37,435 nucleotides of DNA, taken from assembly GCF_009193185.1 (NCBI RefSeq), contig NZ_VUKF01000045.1:1-37435 (forward strand), written 5' to 3'. Positions within the stretch are counted from its first letter, which is position 1, and each line of letters opens with the position of its first letter. The translations under genes were made by a program, and so were the position numbers. Shown piece by piece: positions 19,042-27,040 of the stretch. Origin of the DNA: Georgenia thermotolerans (lineage in GTDB: Bacteria > Actinomycetota > Actinomycetes > Actinomycetales > Actinomycetaceae). The notes under the pieces are model-generated. The model saw nothing but the letters and a program-made list of their open reading frames with translations. It was not told the origin of the DNA and made no database searches.

Positions 19042-20747
19042 GCGTGCTGCGGGTCTCCGGCTCCCTCGTCGAGGTCGCGCCGATGCCCGGCGTGGCGATG
19101 TACGACGTCGTGCTCCTGGGCCCGGACCGCCTGCCCGGTGAGGTCGTCGAGATCGGCGACCGGCGCCTGACCGTCCAGGCGTACGAGGACACCGGCGGCC
19201 TGGCCCCCGGCGCGGCGGCCGCGCCGCAGGGCGCCCCGCTCTCGGCGCGGCTGGGCCCGCACCTGCTCGGCGCGGTCTTCGACGGGCTGCTGCGCCCCCT
19301 CTCGAGCGCCGGGCCGTGGCTGGTGCCCGGCGCGGCCGCGCTCGGCGCGGGGGACGAGGGCCGCTGGGACTTCACGCCCTCGGCCCGCCCCGGGGCCACC
19401 GCCGCGCCCGGCGACGAGCTCGGCACCGTCGCCACCGCCGCCCCGGTGCCCGTGCGGGTGCTCGTCCCGCCCGGCGTGGCCGGGGCGGTGACCGAGCTGG
19501 CCGCCGGCCCGGTCGGGGCGGCGGCGAGGGTCGCCGTCGTCGGCGGCACGCCGGTGCCGCTGACCACCACCTGGCCCGTGCGGCGCCCGCGGCCGTACGC
19601 CCAGCGCCTGGGCGCGGCCGCCGGCCTGCACACCGGCCAGCGGGTGCTCGACCTGCTCTTCCCCGTCGCGCGCGGCAGCAGCGCCGCGGTCCCCGGCGGG
19701 TTCGGCACCGGCAAGACCGTGCTGCTCCAGCAGATCGCCAAGTGGTGCGACGCGGACGTCATCGTCTACGTCGGCTGCGGCGAGCGCGGCAACGAGATGG
19801 CCGACGTCGTCGCCGACCTGGCGGCGCTGGAGGACCCACGCACCGGCCGGCGGCTCAGCGACCGCACCGTCGTCATCGCCAACACCTCCAACATGCCGAT
19901 GATGGCCCGCGAGGCGAGCATCTACACCGGCGTGACAGTCGCGGAGTACTTCCGGGACATGGGCCTCCACGTGGTGGTCATCGCCGACTCCACCTCCCGC
20001 TGGGCCGAGGCGCTGCGCGAGTTCGCCTCGCGCACCGGCACGCTGCCCGCCGAGGAGGGCTACCCCGCAGGCCTGGCCTCGGCGCTGGCGGCGTTCTACG
20101 AGCGGGCGGGCGACGTCGTCACGCTCGGCGGGCGCCGCGGCTCGGTGACCATCGTCGGCGCCGTCTCCCCCGCCGGCGGGGACATGACCGAGCCGGTCAC
20201 CGCGCACACCCAGCGGTTCGTGCGGGCCGTGTGGCTGCTCGACCGCGACCTCGCCTACGCCCGCCACTACCCGGCGGTGGCCTGGGCCGGCTCCTTCTCC
20301 CGCGACGCCGAGCCGCTCGCCGCCTGGCACGCCGAGCGGGGCGACCCCGGCTGGGCCCGGCGCCGGGAGCGGGTGACGGCCCTGCTCGCCGACGCCGACC
20401 GGCTCACCGCGCTGGCCGATCTCGTCGGCCTCGGCGCCCTGCCCGGCGCCGAGCGGGTGGTGCTGCTCGCCGGGCGGCTGCTGCGCGAGGCCGTGCTGCA
20501 GCAGAGCGCGCTGAACCCCAACGACGCGCACTGCTCCCCGGCCAAGGGCGCGGCGCTGCTGGACGCCGTGCTCGCCGTCGTCGACCGGTGCGACGCCCTC
20601 GTCGCGGCCGGCACCCCCGCCGCCGCGCTGGAGGCCACCGACTTCGGCGTCCTGGTGCGCGCCGCGCGTGAGACCGACCCGGACGACGTCGACGGCGTGG
20701 GCGAGCGCCTCGCCGAGACCCTCGCGCTGCTCGGGGAGCCGGCGTGA
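19038..20747 (+). CDS. ntpA: V/A-type ATPase catalytic subunit A
   Basis: 569-residue catalytic head subunit that hydrolyses or makes ATP. P-loop PGGFGTGKT at 219-227 (many archaeal A subunits have GPFGSGKT), the catalytic-glutamate stretch GCGERGNEM (about 247-254), and Walker B VVVIADSTSRWAEALRE. The extra 'non-homologous' region of A subunits (about 115-190) is present. The C-terminus has the LNPNDAHC-S-P-A-K helices typical of A. GTG 19038 gives the 4-base overlap seen across the operon; a GTG at 19029 would add three residues. All active-site motifs look intact, so an active enzyme is likely. Confidence 0.97.
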   Translation: MSVLRVSGSLVEVAPMPGVAMYDVVLLGPDRLPGEVVEIGDRRLTVQAYEDTGGLAPGAAAAPQGAPLSARLGPHLLGAVFDGLLRPLSSAGPWLVPGAAALGAGDEGRWDFTPSARPGATAAPGDELGTVATAAPVPVRVLVPPGVAGAVTELAAGPVGAAARVAVVGGTPVPLTTTWPVRRPRPYAQRLGAAAGLHTGQRVLDLLFPVARGSSAAVPGGFGTGKTVLLQQIAKWCDADVIVYVGCGERGNEMADVVADLAALEDPRTGRRLSDRTVVIANTSNMPMMAREASIYTGVTVAEYFRDMGLHVVVIADSTSRWAEALREFASRTGTLPAEEGYPAGLASALAAFYERAGDVVTLGGRRGSVTIVGAVSPAGGDMTEPVTAHTQRFVRAVWLLDRDLAYARHYPAVAWAGSFSRDAEPLAAWHAERGDPGWARRRERVTALLADADRLTALADLVGLGALPGAERVVLLAGRLLREAVLQQSALNPNDAHCSPAKGAALLDAVLAVVDRCDALVAAGTPAAALEATDFGVLVRAARETDPDDVDGVGERLAETLALLGEPA

Positions 20748-22165
20748 ACGGCCCGGACCCCACGGCCGGACCCGGCCCCGCGCCGCTGCTGGAGGCGGTG
20801 GAGTACACGGACGTCGCCCAGGTGCGCGGCCCGCTGCTCGTCGCCCGCGGCGTGCAAGGGGTGGGCTGGGACTTCTCCGCGCAGATCCGGCTCGACAGCG
20901 GGGAGGTGCGCCACGGCGTGGTCCTCGAGGTCGACCGGGACCTCGCGGTGGTCCAGCTCCTCGAGGGCACCGAGGGCGTGCGGCCCGGCGGCGCCACGGT
21001 CCGCTTCGCCGGGGAGACGCTGCACGTGCCGGTCGGGGCGGGCTGGCTGGGCCGGGTGTGCAACGGGCGCGGGGAGCCGGTCGACGGCGGCCCGCCGATC
21101 CTGGGCACCCGCCGCGCCGCCGTCGGCGGGCACCCGCTCAACCCCACCCACCGGGACCCGCCGGCCGAGCCGGTGCTCACCGGCGTCTCGGCCATCGACG
21201 CCCTGACGACCCTGGTGCGCGGGCAGAAGCTGCCGATCTTCTCCCTCGCCGGGCTGCCGCACCTGGAGCTGGCGACCCAGGTGGCCGCGCAGGCCACCAC
21301 CGGCGGGGAACCGTTCGCCGTCGTCTTCGCCGGCATGGGGCTGCCCCACCTGGACGCGGCCGCGGTGCGCGACGCCCTGGAGGAGCGCTCGGCGGCCGGG
21401 GAGCTCGTGCTGCTGCTCAACACCGCCGACGACCCGGTGGTCGAGCGGATCCTCACCCCGCGCATCGCGCTGACGGTGGCCGAGCACCTGGCCTTCGAGC
21501 TGGGCCGGCACGTGCTCGTGGTCATGGCCGACATGACCGCCTACGCCGAGGCGGTGCGGGAGGTCTCCGCCGCCCGCGGGGAGATCCCCGGCCGGCGGGC
21601 CTACCCGGGCTACCTCTACAGCGACCTGGCCTCGCTGTACGAGCGGTGCGGGCGGGTGCGCTGGCGGCCCGGGTCGGTCACCGTCCTGCCGGTGCTGACC
21701 ATGCCCGCCGGGGACATCACCCACCCGGTGCCCGACCTGACCGGGTACATCACCGAGGGGCAGGTGGTCCTGTCCGCGGAGGTCCAGGCCGCCGGGGTCT
21801 ACCCGCCGGTGGAGCCGCTGAGCTCGCTGTCCCGGCTCATGCGCAAGGGCGCCGGGCCCGGCCGCACCCGCGAGGACCACCTCGACGTCGCCGCCCAGGT
21901 GCTCGCCTCGCTGGCCCGAGCCCGGCAGGCCCGCGAGCTCGCGGACCTGGTGGGCGAGGAGGCCCTCAGCGGCACCGACCGGCTCTACGTCGCCTTCGAG
22001 CAGGAGGTGCGCCGGCGCCTGCTCGACCAGCGCCGCGACGAGGCCCGGTCGCTGGAGGAGACTCTCGACCGGGCCTGGCAGGCGCTGCGGGTGCTGCCCC
22101 GCCGCGAGCTGACCATGCTGCCCGCCGGGGTGCTCGACGCCCGCTACGCGCCCGGGACGGGCTGA
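20744..22165 (+). CDS. ntpB: V/A-type ATPase regulatory subunit B
   Basis: 473 residues, GTG overlapping the ntpA stop. It is homologous to A but lacks a P-loop: the corresponding region reads IFSLAGLPHLELATQVA, as in non-catalytic B subunits. Landmarks include LTGVSAIDALTTLVRGQKLPIFS, MADMTAYAEAVREVSAARGE, and GYLYSDLASLYERCGR followed by the C-terminal helical domain (LSRLMRKGAG). It alternates with A in the A3B3 head and contributes an arginine finger to the catalytic site. Three bases separate it from the next gene. Confidence 0.96.
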   Translation: MNGPDPTAGPGPAPLLEAVEYTDVAQVRGPLLVARGVQGVGWDFSAQIRLDSGEVRHGVVLEVDRDLAVVQLLEGTEGVRPGGATVRFAGETLHVPVGAGWLGRVCNGRGEPVDGGPPILGTRRAAVGGHPLNPTHRDPPAEPVLTGVSAIDALTTLVRGQKLPIFSLAGLPHLELATQVAAQATTGGEPFAVVFAGMGLPHLDAAAVRDALEERSAAGELVLLLNTADDPVVERILTPRIALTVAEHLAFELGRHVLVVMADMTAYAEAVREVSAARGEIPGRRAYPGYLYSDLASLYERCGRVRWRPGSVTVLPVLTMPAGDITHPVPDLTGYITEGQVVLSAEVQAAGVYPPVEPLSSLSRLMRKGAGPGRTREDHLDVAAQVLASLARARQARELADLVGEEALSGTDRLYVAFEQEVRRRLLDQRRDEARSLEETLDRAWQALRVLPRRELTMLPAGVLDARYAPGTG

Positions 22166-22168
22166 CCC

Positions 22169-22816
22169 GTGGCCACCGTGCACGCGCCCCCGGGACGGGC
22201 CGGCCGGCTGTGGCTCCAGCACCGGCTGGGCACCGCCCGCCGCGGCGCGGACCTGCTGGACCAGAAGCTGCGGATCCTGCGCGTCGAGCGCGAGCGGCTG
22301 GCGCTGCACCGCGAGCGCACCGCCGCGGCGTGGGCGGCGGCGCTGGGCGAGGCCGAGGCGTGGATGCTGCGGGCCGCGCTGCTCGGCGGCGAGCGGGCGG
22401 TGCGCCTGGCCACCGCCACCGCGCCGGCCACGGTCCACATCGGGTGGGAGGAGCCGATGGGCGTGCGCTACCCCGCCGAGGCCGCCTGCACGGTGCCGGA
22501 GCCGCCCGCGGACGGCCCCCCGGCCGGCACCGCCGCCCTGGTCACGGCCCGGGAGCGGTACCGGCGGGCGCTGGAGGCCGCCGTCGAGCACGCCGCGGCC
22601 GAGGCGGCGGTGCGCGTGCTCGAGGCCGAGGAGGCCGCCACCCGCCGGCGGGTCCGGGCGATCGAGGACCGGTGGATCCCGAGCCTGGAGGCGGCGCTGG
22701 CCGAGCTCGAGCTGCGGCTCGAGGAGGACGAGCGCGCCGACGGCCTGCGGCTGCGGTGGGCGGCGGCCCGGGCGGGCGGGCTGACCGGGCCGGCGATCGG
22801 GGGGACCGAGCCGTGA
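22169..22816 (+). CDS. ntpD: V/A-type ATPase subunit D (central rotor shaft)
   Basis: 215 residues from GTG. Two long helices, one at the N-terminus (GRLWLQHRLGTARRGADLLDQK...) and one at the C-terminus (LEAEEAATRRRVRAIEDRWIPSLEAAL), pack as the coiled coil that turns inside the A/B head; a looser middle follows LLGGERAVRLATA. 'L..R...A.RG.DLLDQKLRIL' is the family's opening pattern. The final stop overlaps the GTG of the universal stress gene (GTGA), the last overlap in the cluster. Confidence 0.93.
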   Translation: MATVHAPPGRAGRLWLQHRLGTARRGADLLDQKLRILRVERERLALHRERTAAAWAAALGEAEAWMLRAALLGGERAVRLATATAPATVHIGWEEPMGVRYPAEAACTVPEPPADGPPAGTAALVTARERYRRALEAAVEHAAAEAAVRVLEAEEAATRRRVRAIEDRWIPSLEAALAELELRLEEDERADGLRLRWAAARAGGLTGPAIGGTEP

Positions 22817-23262
22817 GCGCCTTCGCCCGCATCCTCGTGGCGGTCGACGACTCCCCGGCCGCGCTGGCCGCCGCCCAGGTCGCCACCGCGCTGGCCGCCG
22901 CCACCGGGGCCCGGCTGCTGTTCGTCCACGTCACCGCCGACGGCGAGCTGGTCCGCGAGCTGACGGCGATGGGCCGGCACGCCGCGCTCGAGACGCGCCG
23001 CGGGGCCGCGGCCGCCGGGCTGCTCGGGCACGTGGCCGCCGCGGCCCGCCGCGCCGGCGTGGCCGCGGAGACGGTGAGCCAGACCGGCGAGCCCGCGCCG
23101 GTCGTGCTGGCCGAGGCGGACCGCTGGGCCGCGGACCTCCTCGTCACCGGCCGCGCGGACCCGCGCGCCGCCAGCCGGGCCTACGTGGGCACGGTGACCC
23201 GGGAGCTGCTGGAGTTCGCGGAGGTCCCGGTGCTCGTCGTCCCGCAGCCCGTCGAGGAGTGA
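22813..23262 (+). CDS. Universal stress protein (UspA family) coupled to the ATPase operon
   Basis: 149 residues with the Usp fold: opening strand ARILVAVDDSPAALAAAQVA, the second strand LLFVHVTADGE, a helical middle, and the end GTVTRELLEFAEVPVLVVP. The ATP-binding loop of nucleotide-binding Usps (GxxG-9x-G-S/T) is only partly kept: TGRADPRAASRAYVGTVT lacks the first GxxG glycine pair, so nucleotide binding is uncertain. It starts inside the ntpD stop, is the last gene of the operon, and no other regulator is encoded there, suggesting a link between stress and the ATPase. That role is inference. Confidence 0.85.
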   Translation: MSAFARILVAVDDSPAALAAAQVATALAAATGARLLFVHVTADGELVRELTAMGRHAALETRRGAAAAGLLGHVAAAARRAGVAAETVSQTGEPAPVVLAEADRWAADLLVTGRADPRAASRAYVGTVTRELLEFAEVPVLVVPQPVEE

Positions 23263-23315
23263 GCGGGCGCGCGCGAGACGGACCAGCGCGAGCCGGGACC
23301 GGGCGACGCGCCTCC

Positions 23316-24797
23316 CTACGGCAGCACGTGGCGCAGCACCGCCTCGAGGGTGGGGTGCCGGAAGCGGAAGCCGGACGCCTCGAGCTTGCCGGACGACACC
23401 CGCTGGCTGGCGTAGGCCAGCTCCGCCGCCCCCTCCTCCCCGACGACCAGCCGCGGGCCGAAACGCGGCACCGGCAGCGCGGCGGGACGGTGGAGCACCC
23501 GGCCCAGGGTCCGGGCGTACTCGCGCCCGCGCACGGGCGTCGGGCCGACGGCGTTGACGGGCCCGCGCAGCCGGTCGTCCAGGGCGGCGTAGGCGTACAC
23601 GGCGGCGATGTCGTCGACGGAGATCCAGCTCTGCCACTGCCCGGGGTCCAGCGGGCCGCCCAGGCCGACGGCGAACAACGGCAGCAGCCGGGCCAGCGGC
23701 CCCTCCTCCGGGGTCTGCACCAGGCCGGTGCGCACGGTGACCACCCGCACCCCGGCGTCGGCCGCGGGGGCGGTGGCGGCCTCCCAGGCCCGGCAGACCT
23801 CCGCGAGGAAGCCCGGGCCCGAGGGCGCGTCCTCGCTCAGCGGCGCCGGGTCGGCGTCGTCGCTGTGCGGGTGGGGCCCGTAGTAGCCGATGCCCGAGGC
23901 GCACAGGAACGCCCGCGGCCGCCCGTCGGGGGCCAGCCGGGCCAGCGCGGTGGCCAGCAGGGTGGTGCCGTCGACCCGGCTGTTGCGGATCTCCGCCTTG
24001 GCCTCGGGGGTGAACCGGCCGCCGATGAACCGCCCGGCGAGGTTGACGACGACGTCGACCTCGCGCAGCGCCTCCTCGTCGAGCGTGCCGGCGGCGGGGT
24101 CCCAGGCGATCTCGTCCGGAGCGGCCGCGCGGCGACGGACCAGGCGCAGCACGCGGTGCCCGCCGCCGGTGAGCAGCGCGCACAGCTGGCGCCCGATGAG
24201 TCCGGAGGCCCCGGCGACGGCGATGGTGCGCGGCGTGCCGGCGTGGGCGGCGTGGAAGTCGAGGTCGGCGTGCACCTGGGCGGCGCGGTAGGCGAAGATC
24301 CGCTCCAGCGCCGGGCGCATGGCCCGCGCGGCGGCGTCGGCGGCCCGGCCGGGGAGCAGCTGCTCCCCCGGGACGCCGTAGTCGATGTGGTCGGTCATGA
24401 TCGTGCCGCCGTCGGCGGAGTCGACGAAGCGGTGGGTGTGCACCCAGTGGCCGAGCGGGCCGCGGACCATGGTGTCGCGGAACATCTGGGGCGGGTCGTA
24501 GCGGTCGTGCCGGGCGGTCCAGTCCAGCTCCGGACGGCGCAGCCGGGCCGGGACGGCGGCGGGCCAGGGGACGGCGCGGGCCCCGGCCTCGAGGGTGGCG
24601 CCGAGCAGACCGGGCGCGGTGATGCCCAGCCGGGCGATGGAGCCGTCGCGGATGCCGTCGGACGGCTCGGCCAGCACGCTGCCGCCGAAGGGCGGGCTCA
24701 GCCGGACCAAGGCGCCGGGCCGCTCGAACCAGGCGTACACCTGCGCGCGGGGGTAGGGCAGGACGGTCGTGCGCTCGAAGACGGCCATGCCCGCCAT
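23316..24797 (-). CDS. SRPBCC / TIGR01777 epimerase-like fusion protein
   Basis: 493 residues. The N-terminal 1-155 is a START/SRPBCC ligand-binding domain (VFERTTVLPYPRAQVYAWFE... and MTDHIDYGVPGE); residues about 190-440 form a Rossmann epimerase with AGASGLIGRQL (195-205) and the TIGR01777 signature pattern 'VVNLAGRFIGGRFTPEAK'; a C-terminal DUF1731-like segment (RVSSGKLEASGFRFRHPTLEAVL) ends it. Fusions of this order are known in actinobacteria; some plant and bacterial members affect cell division or development, but the enzyme reaction is unknown. Convergent with the ATPase operon; 53 bases separate the stops, with no clear terminator. ATG 24788 is an alternative start. Confidence 0.9.
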   Translation of the reverse strand: MAGMAVFERTTVLPYPRAQVYAWFERPGALVRLSPPFGGSVLAEPSDGIRDGSIARLGITAPGLLGATLEAGARAVPWPAAVPARLRRPELDWTARHDRYDPPQMFRDTMVRGPLGHWVHTHRFVDSADGGTIMTDHIDYGVPGEQLLPGRAADAAARAMRPALERIFAYRAAQVHADLDFHAAHAGTPRTIAVAGASGLIGRQLCALLTGGGHRVLRLVRRRAAAPDEIAWDPAAGTLDEEALREVDVVVNLAGRFIGGRFTPEAKAEIRNSRVDGTTLLATALARLAPDGRPRAFLCASGIGYYGPHPHSDDADPAPLSEDAPSGPGFLAEVCRAWEAATAPAADAGVRVVTVRTGLVQTPEEGPLARLLPLFAVGLGGPLDPGQWQSWISVDDIAAVYAYAALDDRLRGPVNAVGPTPVRGREYARTLGRVLHRPAALPVPRFGPRLVVGEEGAAELAYASQRVSSGKLEASGFRFRHPTLEAVLRHVLP

Positions 24798-24925
24798 CGT
24801 GGCAGCAGGCGCCTCGGAGGACCCGGCGAGCGGGCTGCCGCCTCGGGGTCATGCCCCGCGGACGTGGACAACCGCGTCGGTCGGCCGCGGGGCGCCTGAC
24901 CGTCCTCGAGCGCCGCCATCGCGCA

Positions 24926-25011
24926 TGGAACGCCACAACTGTGACCGGTGAGGCGGATGTGACAGCGCCCGGCCGTCCGGTCGCCACTGCAGTCCCAGTT
25001 GTGGCGTTTCA
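24926..25011. repeat. Interrupted inverted repeat, 16-bp arms around a 54-bp core
   Basis: Arms TGGAACGCCACAACTG (24926-24941) and CAGTTGTGGCGTTTCA (24996-25011) are complementary apart from one base. They sit in the 296-base intergenic region (24798-25093), which holds no convincing gene. The core (24942-24995) has no obvious frame. It could be a small non-autonomous repeat, a protein binding array or a large hairpin. Confidence 0.7.
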
Positions 25012-25093
25012 GGTCGCGTGCCGCGGGCGACCGGCCAGGCGAGCGAGACTCCCGACGCCGCGCATGCTCCCCAACGCCGCTACGGGAGCGGCA

Positions 25094-25429
25094 TCACCGC
25101 TTCTTCGGGGCCTTGGGCGGCAGCGTCGCCACGTACGCGGCGGCTCGCGCCACCAGCGCGCGGGCGTCGGCGCCGTCGGGCACGGTGACGTAACCGGCCA
25201 TCGGGCGCGGCCCCGGACCGAACCCGCGCGCCCCGCCGGCGCGCAGCTCATCGAGCTCGGCGGGCGGGAGCTTGACGCCGACGTCCGCGCCGAGCAGCGC
25301 GGCGAAGATGTTGCCGTCGATGAAGGCGCCGAGGTTGCCGAACATCGGCTTGACCTCCACCCGCGGGTCGTCGGGGACCAGCGCGCGGAACCGCGCCCGG
25401 TCTGCCTCGCTCGGCCGCGGCATCTGCAT
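25094..25429 (-). CDS. TfoX N-terminal domain protein
   Basis: 111 residues. It matches the TfoX-N fold by the block DPRVEVKPMFGNLGAFIDGNIFAALLGADVGVKLPP, followed by GYVTVPDGADARALVARAA. TfoX/Sxy of proteobacteria promotes competence gene expression, but small actinobacterial relatives carry only this domain and have no proven role. ATG 25429 has GGGGGAG five bases upstream. It lies downstream of the purine permease gene, on the same strand, beyond a terminator-like hairpin, so it is probably transcribed separately. Confidence 0.85.
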   Translation of the reverse strand: MQMPRPSEADRARFRALVPDDPRVEVKPMFGNLGAFIDGNIFAALLGADVGVKLPPAELDELRAGGARGFGPGPRPMAGYVTVPDGADARALVARAAAYVATLPPKAPKKR

Positions 25430-25563
25430 GGCGGCTCCCCCGGTCGACGTGGCCGTGGGCCCCGATGTTCCTGCGGGCCTGGCCGTGCGGCAAGGGGGCG
25501 CGGCATGGGCCGGGCGGCAAGAGCGAGGAGCAAGCGCCGGGGGCCAGGGCGCCGGACACGAAC

Positions 25564-25596
25564 GGGCCGCGGCGGCCGGTGCGGCCGCCGCGGCCC
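25564..25596 (-). terminator. Terminator hairpin after the purine permease gene
   Basis: A perfect 14-bp stem (25564-25577 and 25583-25596) with the 5-base loop ggtgc, 44 bases past the permease stop. The stem is entirely GC; no U-tract follows. Confidence 0.65.
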
Positions 25597-25639
25597 GAGG
25601 CGCGCTCAGAGCCCGCCCTGCGGCGCGGCTCCAGCCCTC

Positions 25640-27040
25640 CTACTCGGCGAGGAAGACGTACCGCAGCACCAGGAGCAGCGCGACGACGTAGAGGATCGGG
25701 TGGATCTTGCGGCCCTGGCCCGTGAAGAGCTTGATGGCGCAGTAGGCGATGACGCCCAGGCTCACGCCGTTGGCGATGGAGAAGGTCAGCGGCATGGAGA
25801 TGATGGCGAGGAAGGACGGCACGCCCTCGGAGACCTCGTTCCACTCGATGTGCCGGATGCCGTCCATCATCATCGCGCCGACGAGGATCAGCGCCGGTGC
25901 CGTCGCCGCGCCCGGGATGGCGCCCGCCAGCGGCCACAGGAACATCGACAGCGCGAAGAGCACCCCGGTGGTCGCCGAGGTCAGGCCGGTGCGCCCGCCG
26001 TCCTCGATGCCCGAGGCGCTCTCCACGTAGGCGGTGGTGGTCGAGGTGCCCATGAACGCGCCGAACATCGCGGCCAGGCCGTCCATGGAGAACGTGGTCT
26101 TGGCCCGCGGCATGTCGCCGCGCTCGTCGAGGAAGCCGGCGCGCTGGGCCAGGCCGGTGAGGGTGCCGGTGGCGTCGAAGAAGTCGACGAAGAAGAAGGT
26201 GAAGACGACGCTGAGGAGGCCCAGGCCGAGCGCCCCGGCGATGTCCATCTGGCCCACCAGGTCGCTCGGCCAGATGGGCGCGGCCACCACGCCGCTGGTG
26301 AAGCCCGGGAAGGCCTGCAGGGCGCCGTCGGCCCCGCCGGCGTAGACCTTGGCGCCGGTGACGATGGCGACGAGGGAGCTGAGGAGGATCCCCCACAGGA
26401 TGGCGCCCTTGACCCGCAGCTGGAGGAGCACCGCGGTGGCGACGAGGCCGATGATCGCCACCCAGGCGGTCGGGTTGGACAACGACCCCAGGGAGACCAT
26501 CGTGGCCTCGTTGGCCACCACCAGGCCGGCGCTGCGCAGCCCGAGGAAGGCCAGGAAGCAGCCGATCCCGGCGGTGATGGCGAGCTTGAGGCTCATCGGG
26601 ATCGCCATGACGATGGCCTTGCGGGCGCCGATCACGCTCAGCACGACGAACAGCACCCCGGAGATGAACACCGCTCCGAGCGCCGTCTGCCAGGGCACCC
26701 CCATGCCGGCCACGACGGTGAACGAGAAGAAGGCGTTGAGCCCCATGCCGGGCGCCTGGGCGAACGGGTAGCGGGCGATGAGCCCCATGACCAGCGATCC
26801 GAACGACGCCGCGATCGCCGTCGTCATCAGCAGCTGGACGAACCCGTTCTCGATGTCGATCGCGGCCGAGAGGATCTGCGGGTTGACGAAGAGGATGTAG
26901 CTCATCGTCAGGAAGGTGGTGAACCCGGCCCGCACCTCGCGCGGGATGGTGGTCCCTTCGGCGGTGAGGCCGAAGTACCGGTCCAGGAACGCGGGCGCCG
27001 TCGCCCGCCGGGTCGGCCGCGGGGGTGCGGTCGTGCTCAT
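25640..27040 (-). CDS. NCS2 purine permease (AzgA-like; guanine/hypoxanthine/adenine)
   Basis: 466-residue permease with about 13 membrane segments. The N-terminal signature MSYILFVNPQILS, the GMGLNAFFSF loop and the DFFDATGTLTGLA motif are those of the COG2252 (AzgA/PbuG) branch of NCS2 proton symporters. ATG 27040 overlaps the stop of the guanine deaminase gene (ATGA) with GGAGG four bases upstream, so the pair is translationally coupled. The neighbour makes guanine the most likely substrate. Confidence 0.93.
   Translation of the reverse strand: MSTTAPPRPTRRATAPAFLDRYFGLTAEGTTIPREVRAGFTTFLTMSYILFVNPQILSAAIDIENGFVQLLMTTAIAASFGSLVMGLIARYPFAQAPGMGLNAFFSFTVVAGMGVPWQTALGAVFISGVLFVVLSVIGARKAIVMAIPMSLKLAITAGIGCFLAFLGLRSAGLVVANEATMVSLGSLSNPTAWVAIIGLVATAVLLQLRVKGAILWGILLSSLVAIVTGAKVYAGGADGALQAFPGFTSGVVAAPIWPSDLVGQMDIAGALGLGLLSVVFTFFFVDFFDATGTLTGLAQRAGFLDERGDMPRAKTTFSMDGLAAMFGAFMGTSTTTAYVESASGIEDGGRTGLTSATTGVLFALSMFLWPLAGAIPGAATAPALILVGAMMMDGIRHIEWNEVSEGVPSFLAIISMPLTFSIANGVSLGVIAYCAIKLFTGQGRKIHPILYVVALLLVLRYVFLAE

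Noticed and set aside
20267-22591. 774-codon leftward frame across ntpA/ntpB
   Set aside because: Antisense shadow of conserved ATPase subunits; no recognisable domain in its His/Gly/Arg-rich translation.
24798-25093. Possible mobile element around the inverted repeat
   Set aside because: No transposase-like frame inside or beside it; reported only as an unexplained repeat.
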